Positions 16,812-26,524 of a stretch of 64,000 nucleotides of DNA are shown in pieces; within the stretch, counting starts at the first letter, position 1, and every line of letters starts with the position of its first letter. The stretch comes from Alphaproteobacteria bacterium (lineage in GTDB: Bacteria > Myxococcota_A > UBA796 > GCA-2862545). Position numbers and translations under genes: made by a program. The notes under the pieces were generated by a model. That model saw only the letters and a program-made list of their open reading frames with translations, was not told the origin of the DNA and searched no databases. The stretch spans positions 62,001 to 126,000 of the forward strand of contig JACKEQ010000009.1 in the NCBI GenBank assembly GCA_020632885.1. Reading direction: 5' to 3'.

Positions 16812-18364
16812 AGGGACCCGGCATCCCGCCCGCCCGCATCGGGGGGGTCGTGTCCCAGGTGGACGTGGCCCCCACCCTGCTCGCGCTCGCAGGGCTCCCG
16901 CCCCTCGAGGAGGCCGATGGCGTCGACCTCGCGCCGGTCCTCGCCCGCGGTGCGTCCGTCCCGTCGCGGGCGGGCGTGTACATGGAGTCCATGAACCCCC
17001 GCATGCACTTCGGCTGGAAGGAGCTGCGGGCCCTCGACGCGGGTGACCGCAAGGTGATCGACGCCCCCCGCCCGGAGCTCTACACCGACCTGCCCGCCGA
17101 GCTCGCGAACACCTTCGACCCCGGCGCTCCCCCACCCGAGCTCGCGACCCTGCGGTCCTGGGTGGAGCACGACGACCTCGACGCGCTCCAGCGCGGTCCG
17201 GTGGACGAGCAGACCCGGGAGATGCTCGAGACCCTCGGCTACCTCGCGGACTTCGGGGCCACGCCTGCAGAACGCCCGGATCCGAAGGACGTGGCGCACC
17301 GCTGGGTCGACCTGCAGGTCTGCCAGCAACAGGTGCGGGATGCGCACATGGACGCCGCCATCGCGTGCTTCGACCAGGTGATCGCGGCGGACCCCGACAA
17401 CTGGGCCGCCCAGCTCTCCCTGGTGGGCGCCCTGCGGCGTCGCGGCGACCACGCACGCTCCCTCGTCGTGCTCCAGGGCCTCGAGAAGCGCGATCCCGGC
17501 GACACGAAGGTCCTCCTGAACCTCGCGGCCGCCGAGGAGGCCCTGGGCCGTCCCGACGACGCCGAGGCGACCCTGGTGCGCGCGACCACGGCGGCCCCCA
17601 GCAACCCCGATGCCTGGAACGCCCTCGGCGAGCTCCGCACCCGCCGCGGCCAGCACGACGCGGCCCTCGACGCCTTCCAGGCCGCGCTGAAGGCGGACAC
17701 GATCTTCGTGCCGGCCTACATCGGGGTCGCGAACGTCTTCCTGGCCACCCGCCGCCACGACCGCGCCCTCGCCTACCTCGAGCAGGCCCTCGACATCGAC
17801 CCGACCAGCGTCACGGCCCGCTACAACCTCGCGGTCACCGCGGATGGCGCGGGGAGCACGGCCCGGGCGATGGAGCAGTACCGCGAGGTGCTCGCCCGCG
17901 ACCCCGGGCACGCCCTGGCCGCCAACAACCTCGGCAGCCTGCTGAAGCGCGAGGGCCGGCGGGACGAGGCCGAGGCCCTGTTCCGGAAGGCGCTGGCGTC
18001 CGACCCCGTGAACGTGGAGGCCCGCTACAACCTGGCCACGCTGCTGCTCGAGCGCGAGCCCGAGAAGGCGGAGGCCCTGCTCGCGGGCGTCGTCGCGTCG
18101 CGCCCCGACCTCCAGCCCGCCCGCCACAACCTCGCCTGGCTGCTCGAGCGGCGCGGGCGCACCGAGGAAGCCACCGTGCACTGGGCCTGGCTGGCGCGCA
18201 ACGGGAAGGACCCCGCCACCGCGCTCGTGGCCCTGGCGCGCATCCAGGCACCCAGCGATCCCGTGAAGGCGCGCGCCCTCCTCACCCGCGCGATCGAGCT
18301 CGGAGGCGACGAGGCCCGCAGACAGGCCGCCGCCGAGCCCCGGCTGGCAGGCCTGCTCCCCTGA
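16808..18364 (+). CDS. C-terminal part of the frameshifted sulfatase plus TPR array
   Basis: A 518-codon frame that continues the sulfatase fold (VKGPGIPPARIGG, QVDVAPTLLALAGLPPL) and then runs into at least eight TPR-like units from about residue 165 to the end (for example AARYNLATLLLE, HALAANNLGSLLKREGR). The first GTG overlaps the previous stop as GTGA. That looks like coupling, but the sulfatase fold is split mid-domain, so one broken gene or a sequencing error is more likely. Sulfatase-TPR fusions occur in Myxococcota-like genomes. The stop is 2 nt from that of the convergent beta-helix gene. Confidence 0.8.
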   Translation: MKGPGIPPARIGGVVSQVDVAPTLLALAGLPPLEEADGVDLAPVLARGASVPSRAGVYMESMNPRMHFGWKELRALDAGDRKVIDAPRPELYTDLPAELANTFDPGAPPPELATLRSWVEHDDLDALQRGPVDEQTREMLETLGYLADFGATPAERPDPKDVAHRWVDLQVCQQQVRDAHMDAAIACFDQVIAADPDNWAAQLSLVGALRRRGDHARSLVVLQGLEKRDPGDTKVLLNLAAAEEALGRPDDAEATLVRATTAAPSNPDAWNALGELRTRRGQHDAALDAFQAALKADTIFVPAYIGVANVFLATRRHDRALAYLEQALDIDPTSVTARYNLAVTADGAGSTARAMEQYREVLARDPGHALAANNLGSLLKREGRRDEAEALFRKALASDPVNVEARYNLATLLLEREPEKAEALLAGVVASRPDLQPARHNLAWLLERRGRTEEATVHWAWLARNGKDPATALVALARIQAPSDPVKARALLTRAIELGGDEARRQAAAEPRLAGLLP

Positions 18365-18366
18365 GG

Positions 18367-21300
18367 TCAGGGCCAGCCGGAGAGGTCGCCGTACCAGGGC
18401 TCCAGCGCGTCGGGGGCGGTGCCCGTGCCGTCGCAGGTCCCGTGCAGGCCGAGGAACACGCCTCGCGAGCCCGCGACCCGCGCGACCACACCGGCCGCCC
18501 ACCCGCCATCGCTGCGCGTTCCGACCCACTTCGCCGAGGTGTAGTCGCTGAACCCCTCACCCGAGGTGGTGGCCCCGAGGTCGGCCACGAAGGACTTCGG
18601 GGACTTCGTGTAGGAGCCGGCGAGCGTGCCCGTGCCCGTCGTCGACTGCAGGACGAGCAGCTTGCCGCCGTACGCGCCCCCCACGCCCTCGAAGGTGTCG
18701 CCGGTGAGGCAACCGCCGGTCTTCAGCTGCTCGAGCATCTCGCGTAGCCGGGCCTCGAGCGTGTCCGGCTGCAGGGACGCCTTCGCACCGGCGTCCACGA
18801 CGTCCGAGCCCCAGGACGCGTTCACATAGGCGACGAGGTCGGGCATGAGCACGCAGAGGTCGTCACACCCGGCCTCCACGTACTGGTACGCCGCGCCGAG
18901 CGTGCCCGTCTGGCCGCCGGGGTTGGTGACCGTGACGTCGACGTAGCCGACGGCCCCCGCGGGGACCTCGACCTGCAGGGTGTCTTCGTCGAGGTACGTC
19001 ACCACCGCCTCGACGGAGTCGAAGCGCACGGAGATCGGGAGCGCCGCGGTGGAGGACCCGATGGTGTCGACGAACGGGCTCGCGCCGGTGTTCACGATGG
19101 TGACGACCTCGCCGCCGTCCTCGGAGCCCACCGTGTCGTCGAGGGCGAACGAGAGCGTGTCGCCGAGCGGGACGACCGGGTCGAAGCCCTCGCCGTCCAT
19201 CCGGGCCGCGATGGCCGCGAGGTCGGTGGTGCCCCAGAAGTCCTCCGAGCTGGCACCCGCGGGGGCCCCGCCGGATCCCACGTAGACGTCGGTACCGTTG
19301 TCGTCGAAGGTCGTGGTGCGCGAGGTCCCGGTGGCCGTCCCGGAGAAGACGAGGTCCATGCCGAGCCCGTTGTGCGCGACGAAGTTGCCGAGGAGCCCGG
19401 CCTCGGTGGCGTCGTCCACGCCGAGCCGGAGCCCCGTGCTGTTGCTCTCCAGGCGGTTCGACGCGACCGTCCAGGTGTCGGTTCCCGAGGAGACCAGCTC
19501 GATCCCGATGCCGCTCGTGGTCACCGTGTTGCTCCGGATCACCCCCTCCACCATGCCGTCGGTCCCGAAGGCCAGGCCCTCCTCCGCGGCTCCGGAGACC
19601 GTGTTCTCCTCGACGAGCAGGGTGCCGGAGGCCGACGAGAAGGAGAAGTCCACACCCGAGCCAGAGAGCGTGTTGCCCGAGATCGTCATGTCGAAGCCGG
19701 AGGTGTCGTAGACCACGCCGTCCATCGCGAAGTCGCTGGCACCGCTGATGTCGTTGTCCGCGAGCACGATCGGGGTGTCGGTGAGGTCGTCCTGGCTGAG
19801 ACGCACGCCGGTCACGCCGCCCGAGACGGTGTTCCCGGAGACCGTGACGCTCGCGATGTCGGGGCCGCCGCCGGAGAGGTCGATCCCGAGGTCCCCGGTG
19901 AAGGTCACGTCGTTGCCGGTGACGGCGACCGCCCCGACGTTGTCCTGGTAGACCACGTCGATGCCCTCGACCCCGGTGACCTGGTTGTCCGCGACGGTGA
20001 CGGAGCCCACGCCGCTCGAGCGGAACACCACGAGGGAGTCCGCGGTGCTGGTCACCGTGTTCCCGGAGAGCAGCAGGTCGAAGACCGCTGTGCCCGAGTC
20101 ACGCACGCGCAGCTCGCCGCCGACGTTGTTCCCGGTCACGTCGATCGTGCCCCCGCCGGTGACGCCCGCGAGGAGGTCGAGGGCCCGGCCGGTGCCGCTC
20201 GCGACCAGGGAGCTCCCGTCCAGGGTGACGTCCACCGGTCCGGCGCTGCTCTGCAGGGAGACGAGGGCAGGCCCCCCGATGGCGCTCCCGGCCAACGCGA
20301 CCCCGAGGTGCGTGTCCGCGTCGAACACGGAGACCGAGAGCCCGCCGCCCACCGCGACGCCCGGGATCACGCCGATCCCGTCGATCCCGATGTCCACGGA
20401 GGCGCCGGCCTGCGACGCGATGCTCACCTTCCCGTCGGTGTCGAGCGCGCTCGAGTCGAGCTCGACGACGACGTCCCCTCCGGAGAGATCGAGGTCCAGC
20501 GCGAGGTCGGCCGTCGTCGCGGCGTCCGCCATCGCCGACCCCAGGACCCGGAACGTGGTGGGTCCACCGTGGGTGAGCAGGCTCACGGACTGGTTGCCCG
20601 AGGTGGTGAGCGCGGAGCCCGAGAGCAGGATGTCCACGGCAGCGGAGGAAGCGGTGAGCTCGAGGGGCTCGGCACCCGCGCTGAGCGTGGAGCCCACGAC
20701 GTCCACGTCGAGGCTCCCGCCGCCAAGCCCGAACCCGAGCGCGCGCGAGTCGCTCGTCAGGGACGTACCGCCCGTGAGACCGACGCTCACGTCGGCCCCG
20801 CTGAACGAGCTGAGCTGGAGCCCGTCCCCGTCCGCGACCGTGGTGCCCGCGAGCAGCAGGTCCAGGCTGCCCGGCCCGGGAGAGACGAGGAGGTCGCCGT
20901 GGACGTCCACGCTCGAGAGGGTGACCTGCGTGGCATCGGCGGGATCCGCCGCGCCGCTGAGCTTCAGGGCCTCGCTGGTCGTGGTGATGCTCCCGCCGCT
21001 CATCACGAGGTCCAGGGGGCCTTCGTTGGTGAGCCGCATCCCGCCGGTCAGGTCGGTGTCCTCCAGCCGCAGGGTCGCGGAGGCCGTGGACGAGAGCCGG
21101 AGCGCGGTGCCACCGCCCCCGACCAGCGCCACCCGCTCGGCCGTGAGCGTGCCCGCCATGCTGGACGCATCGAGGGGCACGCCGGACGCGCTCAGCGTGA
21201 GGTCGCGGAGGACCGTGCTCCCCGACGCGCTCACGAGCCGGGATCGCCCGTTGGCCACCCGCGTCGAGCCGACGGCGTCGCCCTGGATCGTCAGGCCCGT

Positions 21301-21501
21301 GACGTCGATCGGGTAGCTCGCGGCGGTGCTGGACCACACGCCCGCCCCGAGCTGGATGGTGTCGCCGGCGGACGCGAGAGCCACCGCGTGCTCGAGGGTC
21401 GCGCAGGGGCTCGCGCTGCTGCAGTCCGCCGAGCCGTCGCTCCCGGACGTCTCCACGAACAGGGTTCCCGCGAAGGCCTCGAGGGCGAGGGTCACGAGCA
21501 T
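18367..21501 (-). CDS. giant right-handed beta-helix surface protein
   Basis: A 1044-aa secreted protein. ATG 21501 has GGAGG eight nt upstream, and MLVTLALEAFA is the signal. It opens like DUF1565-type polymorphic-outer-membrane proteins (TLFVETSGSDG, CSSASPCATLEHAVALASAGDTIQL), where short spaced repeats wind into a parallel beta-helix. Residues 70-740 are dozens of 20-30-residue turns rich in Gly, Ser, Thr and Asp (VSGNTVSGG, VADNQVTG, ISGNTLSG). An IPT/TIG-like segment (DEDTLQVEVPAGAVGYVDVTVTNP) follows, then a Cys-containing C-terminal domain. It is likely an adhesin or polysaccharide-binding protein; no catalytic site is seen. Confidence 0.8.
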   Translation of the reverse strand: MLVTLALEAFAGTLFVETSGSDGSADCSSASPCATLEHAVALASAGDTIQLGAGVWSSTAASYPIDVTGLTIQGDAVGSTRVANGRSRLVSASGSTVLRDLTLSASGVPLDASSMAGTLTAERVALVGGGGTALRLSSTASATLRLEDTDLTGGMRLTNEGPLDLVMSGGSITTTSEALKLSGAADPADATQVTLSSVDVHGDLLVSPGPGSLDLLLAGTTVADGDGLQLSSFSGADVSVGLTGGTSLTSDSRALGFGLGGGSLDVDVVGSTLSAGAEPLELTASSAAVDILLSGSALTTSGNQSVSLLTHGGPTTFRVLGSAMADAATTADLALDLDLSGGDVVVELDSSALDTDGKVSIASQAGASVDIGIDGIGVIPGVAVGGGLSVSVFDADTHLGVALAGSAIGGPALVSLQSSAGPVDVTLDGSSLVASGTGRALDLLAGVTGGGTIDVTGNNVGGELRVRDSGTAVFDLLLSGNTVTSTADSLVVFRSSGVGSVTVADNQVTGVEGIDVVYQDNVGAVAVTGNDVTFTGDLGIDLSGGGPDIASVTVSGNTVSGGVTGVRLSQDDLTDTPIVLADNDISGASDFAMDGVVYDTSGFDMTISGNTLSGSGVDFSFSSASGTLLVEENTVSGAAEEGLAFGTDGMVEGVIRSNTVTTSGIGIELVSSGTDTWTVASNRLESNSTGLRLGVDDATEAGLLGNFVAHNGLGMDLVFSGTATGTSRTTTFDDNGTDVYVGSGGAPAGASSEDFWGTTDLAAIAARMDGEGFDPVVPLGDTLSFALDDTVGSEDGGEVVTIVNTGASPFVDTIGSSTAALPISVRFDSVEAVVTYLDEDTLQVEVPAGAVGYVDVTVTNPGGQTGTLGAAYQYVEAGCDDLCVLMPDLVAYVNASWGSDVVDAGAKASLQPDTLEARLREMLEQLKTGGCLTGDTFEGVGGAYGGKLLVLQSTTGTGTLAGSYTKSPKSFVADLGATTSGEGFSDYTSAKWVGTRSDGGWAAGVVARVAGSRGVFLGLHGTCDGTGTAPDALEPWYGDLSGWP

Positions 21502-21589
21502 GGGGGCCACCTCCGGCCCCCATCACAACACGGCGTCACACGCGGGTCGCGTACGGATACCAAACCCGTACAGACCCGCACAATCCGCG

Positions 21590-23815
21590 TCAGCTCACGA
21601 AGTAGCGGGGAGCCACCCAGCGTGTGGAGCCTCCCCCGCCCTTCACCTCGGTGGCGAGCAGCTCGTGGGCCGCGACCTGGATGTCCGCCGCCGTGAGCAC
21701 GGTGGCGTCCTCGAGCACGAGGCTCTGGGCGATGCCCGGCACCTGCTTCTGGCCGAGGGCGCGCGTGGGCAGGCCCGGGCGCCGCTGCACGGCCTCACCC
21801 TGGATCTGCCGCACGAACCCGCCGAAGCTGCGGTCCTCCGCGGCCACGATGAGGCGGCCGGTCTTCTCGCAGCTCGCCATCACGGCGTCCATGTCGGGCG
21901 GGACGAGCGTGCGGAGGTCGATGACCTCCAGCTCCACGCCCTGCCCGGCGAGCTTCTCGGCGGCCGCCATCGCGGTCCAGACCGCACGACCCCACGCCAC
22001 CACGGTGACGTGGCTGCCCTCGCGGCGGATGGCCGCCTTGCCGAAGGGCACGCGCACGTCCGGGAGGTCCGGGATGTCGGCGCGCATCAGGGCCTTCTTC
22101 ATGGCGTTGATCTCGGCGGGGTCGGTCGGCTCGCCCGGGAACGCGGGGCCGAGGGACTGGCGGTACATCCACTTGGGCTCGAGGCAGATCACCGGACCGT
22201 CGTAGTCGCCAGCGGTGAGGAGCAGCCCGTGCACGTCGAAGCTCGTGGACGGCATGACCACGACCAGACCGGGGATGCTGCAGAAGTACCCGTCGACCGA
22301 CATCGAGTGGTAGATCGCGCCGCCACCGAAGGGGTCGGTGGGCATGCGGAGGAGCAGCTTCGCGGTGGCCTGGGCCATCGTGCTCCAGCGCATGGTGCCC
22401 AGGTACACGAGCCAGTGGAACGCGTTGAGGCTGTAGTCGCCGAACTGGATCTCGGGCAGCGCCATCACGTCGTCGTGCAGCGCGAAGCCCGTGGCCGTAC
22501 CGACGATCAGGGGCTCGTTGAGCGGCGCGTCGATCACGCGGTCCGGGTGCTTGCCCTTCAGGCCCGCCGTAGCGGTCATGACACCGCCGAGGCGACCGAC
22601 GTCCTGGCCCAGGATCAGGCCGTTCTGGCGCGTGATCAGCTTGTCGAGGGCGCTGCGGATGGCGCCCGCGTACGTCACGTTCGTGGTGCCCGTGCCGTGA
22701 GCGCTCTCCGCATCCGTCGGGAAGGGCGCCATCGCGTGGTCGAAGATCGTGGCGGGGTCCGGGTGCGGCTCCTCGCGGACCCGGTGCAGCATGCCCTTGA
22801 TCGCCTCGTCCTCCGCGGCCATCAGGCTGCCGAGCTCGTGGTGGGCGAAGAAGTCGCGCCCGGTGCCCTCGATCCGCTTCAGGATCTCGCCGGGCTCGAG
22901 CACGCCGCGGTCCTTCAGGAGAGCACCGAACGTGAGGATGGGGTCGCCCTGACCGAGGTCGAAGGTCATGTCGGCGGCGGAGCTGTGCCCGTTGAAGCGC
23001 GGCATGTGGTGCACGTGCAGGAGGGCGGGCTTCTGGTTCTCCTGGACGTAGCGGGCGCACGCGTAGGTGGTCTCGTACACGTCGAACCAGTCGCGGCCGT
23101 CCGCCTCGAAGTGGGCCATGCCGAAGCCCTTGGCGTACGCCTCGAAGTCCTTGATGCCCCGGCCTTCTTCGGGGGTCGTGGAGATGGCGACGCCGTTGTC
23201 GGTGACCATCACGATGAGCGGGAGCTGCCAGACGCTCGCCGCGTTCATCGCGTCGTGCATGTCGCCCTCGGCCGTCGTGCCGTCGCCCACGATGCCGATG
23301 GCGATGCCGTCGGTGACGCCCTTCTTCTTCAGACCGAGCGCGAAGCCCGCGGCCTTGCCGAGCTGCATGCCCACGGGGGACTGCACGGGGAGCACGCCCA
23401 GCTCGGGGATCTGGAGGTGGTAGACCATCTGCCGTCCGCCCGTCATCGTGTCCGTCGCACGGCTGAACTGCTGGCGGAGCATGCGCAGCGTGAAGTCGTC
23501 GTCGCCGTGGAGCGTGCACCACGCGCTGACCAGGGCGCCCGAGCGGTAGTGCGGCACGATGCCGAAGTGAGCGGGGTCCTTCACGAGCTTGGAGAGGGCG
23601 GTGGCGGTGGCCGTGCCGTGGATCTCCTCGCCCGGGCCCCAGATCGCGAACTTCACCTCGCCGCGGCTCGCGAGACGGACGATGTGCTCCTCAGCGGCAC
23701 GCGACCGGACCGCGACCGTGTACGCCACCCGCAGGTCCTCGGCGGTCGGCGTGGGCGCGACGACGTTCGGGGGCGCGGACGTCTTCGTGGCGGTGACGGT
23801 CTCGACCTGGTGCAT
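21590..23815 (-). CDS. 2-oxoacid dehydrogenase E1, alpha and beta subunits fused
   Basis: A 741-aa thiamine-diphosphate enzyme. Residues 1-360 are the E1-alpha part with the ThDP motif GDGTTAEGDMHDAMN...VTDN; residues 385-741 are E1-beta (GQDVGRLGGVMTATAGL, DAPLNEPLIVG, HWLVYLGTMRW). Together they decarboxylate a 2-oxoacid and pass the acyl group to lipoyl-E2. The fusion resembles branched-chain 2-oxoacid dehydrogenases more than pyruvate dehydrogenase, but the substrate is unproven. ATG 23815 has GGAGG at 7 nt. No E2, E3 or lipoylation gene lies nearby, so the complex must be completed from elsewhere. Confidence 0.9.
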   Translation of the reverse strand: MHQVETVTATKTSAPPNVVAPTPTAEDLRVAYTVAVRSRAAEEHIVRLASRGEVKFAIWGPGEEIHGTATATALSKLVKDPAHFGIVPHYRSGALVSAWCTLHGDDDFTLRMLRQQFSRATDTMTGGRQMVYHLQIPELGVLPVQSPVGMQLGKAAGFALGLKKKGVTDGIAIGIVGDGTTAEGDMHDAMNAASVWQLPLIVMVTDNGVAISTTPEEGRGIKDFEAYAKGFGMAHFEADGRDWFDVYETTYACARYVQENQKPALLHVHHMPRFNGHSSAADMTFDLGQGDPILTFGALLKDRGVLEPGEILKRIEGTGRDFFAHHELGSLMAAEDEAIKGMLHRVREEPHPDPATIFDHAMAPFPTDAESAHGTGTTNVTYAGAIRSALDKLITRQNGLILGQDVGRLGGVMTATAGLKGKHPDRVIDAPLNEPLIVGTATGFALHDDVMALPEIQFGDYSLNAFHWLVYLGTMRWSTMAQATAKLLLRMPTDPFGGGAIYHSMSVDGYFCSIPGLVVVMPSTSFDVHGLLLTAGDYDGPVICLEPKWMYRQSLGPAFPGEPTDPAEINAMKKALMRADIPDLPDVRVPFGKAAIRREGSHVTVVAWGRAVWTAMAAAEKLAGQGVELEVIDLRTLVPPDMDAVMASCEKTGRLIVAAEDRSFGGFVRQIQGEAVQRRPGLPTRALGQKQVPGIAQSLVLEDATVLTAADIQVAAHELLATEVKGGGGSTRWVAPRYFVS

Positions 23816-23887
23816 GGAGACACCTCCGGGGGCGATGGCAGGGAGTGGCCGGCCCCCATAACCAGGGACACGACAGGAGGTCGGACG

Positions 23888-25210
23888 GTGGCGGCATTCG
23901 AGGTGGTGGCGCTGGGGGTCGCGGCAGGAGGCCTCGGAGCGGTCGTCTGGGCGCTGCTCCCGTGGCTCCGCCCCCCCGAGACACCCGCCGCGCCGGATCT
24001 CCCGCCCGACGTGGCCCTGGCGCTCCAGAAGATCCACGAGCGGGTCGTGCTCACGGACGACGACGGCACGCCGTGGCTGCCCTCCCCGCTCCGGTTGGGC
24101 GAGGAGCGCCTCCCCGCGGACCTCCGGCCCTGGGAGGGTGTGGTGGTCCTGGAGGGCCCGACCCCGGCGCTCGTCCCGCTGGGCCCCTGCCTGCTCGAGG
24201 CCCATGGGGCGCCCGACCTCCTCGTGGGCAGGCGCCAGGGACGCCCCATCCTGGCCGCGCGCATCGAAGGGGACGTCTACCTCGACCTCTTCGAGGCCGT
24301 GCGCCTCCTGCCCGTGCTCGGCGTGGAGCTCGCCGCACGCGGGCTGGACGGTCCCCTCGCGCTCTACCGGGAGGGCGATGTGCCCCACGAGACCCTCGTC
24401 GCCGCCGCGCCCTGGCTGGTCTCCGGGGTCGGCGGACGCGTGGTGCCCGAGGGCGAGGGTTCGCGCGCGTTCCGGTTCCGCCTCGCCGGGAAGGACGTGG
24501 AGGTGACCGCCTGGATGCCCACCGTGGCGCGCGGGATCACCGAGGACGGCCTGCGCTGGGCCGGCACCCTCGCCTTCGCCGGGCACACCTGCACGGGGGC
24601 CACCACGGCAGAGGACCTCGAGCGGCTCGGGGTCGCCGGTGCAACCGACATCGGGTGGACCCGCCGGGAGCTCCTGGAGCTGGCGGCCATCCTCCAGCAG
24701 CTCGAGTCCCAGGACGTCGACCTCTCCGGGTTCCTGCTCGAGGTGTTCGCCGACCGTCGTGCTCCGAGGCCCGATCTCCACGCCGAGGACCAGACGCTCG
24801 TGGTGACGGCTCTCCTGAACTGGGTGGGGGCCGCACACCGCCGCGCCGGACGTCCCCGCGCGGGGCTCGCGGCGCTGGAGGCCGCCCTGGCCGCCTCTTC
24901 GCCCGTCGACGACGACAGCCGTGGCGACGTGCACCACAACCGCGGGCTGTGCTGGATGGACCTGCGCGACCAGGAGCCCGGCGCGCTGGACCGCGCCCGG
25001 GAGGAGCTCGCCCTGGCCTCCCGCTGCCACCCCACCGACCCCGACCCGTGGGTGCAGACGGCACTGGTGCACCACCTGCGCGGCGACCCCGCAGCGGCCT
25101 CCGAGGCGTGGCTCCAGGCCGCCACGCGCGTCCCGAACGACCCCGAGCGGCAGGCGATCCTGATGGCGAACGCCCAGGCGCCTGCGAGCGGCCGGGCCGA
25201 CGGAAGGTGA
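23888..25210 (+). CDS. membrane-anchored TPR protein of unknown function
   Basis: A 440-aa protein starting at GTG 23888 with AGGAGG seven nt upstream. One N-terminal transmembrane helix (VVALGVAAGGLGAVVWALLPWL) anchors a soluble body. Residues 40-300 are an unrecognised alpha/beta region that appears to contain two related segments. The last 130 residues form TPR-like helical pairs (RAGLAALEAALAASS, VHHNRGLCWMDLRDQ, DPDPWVQTALVHHLRGDPAAASEAW). It is divergent from the E1 gene across 72 bp and lies 23 nt ahead of the oxidoreductase gene, probably as an operon. Confidence 0.7.
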   Translation: MAAFEVVALGVAAGGLGAVVWALLPWLRPPETPAAPDLPPDVALALQKIHERVVLTDDDGTPWLPSPLRLGEERLPADLRPWEGVVVLEGPTPALVPLGPCLLEAHGAPDLLVGRRQGRPILAARIEGDVYLDLFEAVRLLPVLGVELAARGLDGPLALYREGDVPHETLVAAAPWLVSGVGGRVVPEGEGSRAFRFRLAGKDVEVTAWMPTVARGITEDGLRWAGTLAFAGHTCTGATTAEDLERLGVAGATDIGWTRRELLELAAILQQLESQDVDLSGFLLEVFADRRAPRPDLHAEDQTLVVTALLNWVGAAHRRAGRPRAGLAALEAALAASSPVDDDSRGDVHHNRGLCWMDLRDQEPGALDRAREELALASRCHPTDPDPWVQTALVHHLRGDPAAASEAWLQAATRVPNDPERQAILMANAQAPASGRADGR

Positions 25211-25216
25211 TAGAAC
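25211..25216 (+). promoter_or_regulatory. -10-like hexamer TAGAAC
   Basis: Lies 17 nt before ATG 25234, directly after the previous stop codon; it would give the oxidoreductase its own promoter. Confidence 0.3.
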
Positions 25217-25233
25217 GCGCCCCCGGAGGGACG

Positions 25234-26451
25234 ATGGCGCGCGTGGTGGTGATCGGTGGCGGGATCAACGGGGTGCTCACCGCGAGGGAGCTCCTGCTGG
25301 CCGGCTTCGAGGTGACCCTCGCCGAGGCCGAGCACGTCGGGGCCGGCTCGAGCAGCCGCACGGCCGCGGGCATCCGGCAGCAGTTCTCCACACCCGGCAC
25401 CGTGCGCGGGATGCGGTATGCGGTGGACTTCTACCGCCGCTTCGCTGCGGAGACCGAGCACGGCGAGAGCCCCATCGTGCAGAACGGCTACCTGTTCCTC
25501 TACGCGGACCAGGTCCAGTGGGAGCGCGCCCGCGAGCGCGTCGTCATGCAGCGGGAGGCCGGGCTCGCCGAGGTGGAGGCCCTCGGGGCGGCCGAGCTGG
25601 TCGAGCGCTTCGACTGGGTGGCGCGCGAGGGGCTCCTCGGGGCCACGTGGTGCCCTACGGACGGCTTCCTGCTGCCCCACGTGGTCTACAACGAGGGCGC
25701 CAGGCGCGTCCGGGAGCTCGGTGGGACCGTGCTCCAGCGGGCTCCGGTGACGGGCGCTCGCACCGCGGGAGACCGGCTGGTGGCCGTGCAGACCGCGAAG
25801 GGCGAGCTCGAGGCCGACCTGTTCGTGGACTGCACGAACGCCTGGACCCGCCGCACGGCCCGCGTGCTCGGCGCCGAGGACCTGCCCGTGGAGCCGCTCA
25901 AGCGGTACCTCTGGTTCATCCAGCGCGGTGGGCCCATGACGGCCGAGACCCTCGCGGGCATGCCGCTCACCATCTGCCCCGACGGCACCTACGTGAAGCC
26001 CGAGAACGGCGAGCTCCTGCAGATGGGTCGCAAGCACGACACGCCGCCCGAGCCCGCCTTCTCCTACGAGGACCAGGACCACATCGAGCCCGCGTACGCC
26101 CACACGGGCGACCTCGACGCGCTGCCCTTCGAGCTCTGGGCCGGTGTGGCCGAGTGGATCCCGCCGGTGGGCGAGTTCGCCGGCATCCAGGCCACCACGG
26201 CCGGCTACTACGGCACCACGCCGGACCACAACCCGTTCCTGGGCTTCGACCGCCGGCGCACGAACCTCGTCCGGCTCGTCGGGTTCTCCGGGCACGGCGC
26301 CATGATGGCCCCGTTCACGGCGCGCATCGGCACGGCCCTCGCGACTGCCGGCCACGACCTCGACCACCTGGACCTGGACGGCCACGCGGTGGACCTCACG
26401 TGCTTCCAGCTCGGCCGTGCCTTCGACAGCACCGAGGAGATGGTGATCTGA
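25234..26451 (+). CDS. FAD-dependent oxidoreductase, DAO family
   Basis: A 405-aa flavoprotein. The dinucleotide-binding fold is at the N-terminus (VVVIGGGINGVLTAREL, acidic residue after the second strand), and the C-terminal FAD-contacting segment reads LVRLVGFSGHGAMMAP. The pattern fits D-amino-acid oxidase/sarcosine oxidase beta-type enzymes that oxidise secondary or D-amines. DGFLLPHVVYNEGARR and NAWTRR are typical internal motifs. The specific amine is unknown. GGAGGG precedes the ATG, and no signal peptide or partner subunit gene is present. Confidence 0.85.
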   Translation: MARVVVIGGGINGVLTARELLLAGFEVTLAEAEHVGAGSSSRTAAGIRQQFSTPGTVRGMRYAVDFYRRFAAETEHGESPIVQNGYLFLYADQVQWERARERVVMQREAGLAEVEALGAAELVERFDWVAREGLLGATWCPTDGFLLPHVVYNEGARRVRELGGTVLQRAPVTGARTAGDRLVAVQTAKGELEADLFVDCTNAWTRRTARVLGAEDLPVEPLKRYLWFIQRGGPMTAETLAGMPLTICPDGTYVKPENGELLQMGRKHDTPPEPAFSYEDQDHIEPAYAHTGDLDALPFELWAGVAEWIPPVGEFAGIQATTAGYYGTTPDHNPFLGFDRRRTNLVRLVGFSGHGAMMAPFTARIGTALATAGHDLDHLDLDGHAVDLTCFQLGRAFDSTEEMVI

Positions 26452-26524
26452 GGGTGTTGCGGAGTCCTGAAGGCGCGTTGGGGCCCGGGACGGGTCCCGG
26501 GTACGCGAAGAGCATGGAGGTCAC

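Noticed and set aside
19372..21696. 774-aa plus-strand frame
   Set aside because: Antisense shadow of the beta-helix gene; Arg/Gly/Glu-rich translation typical of the complementary frame in GC-rich DNA.
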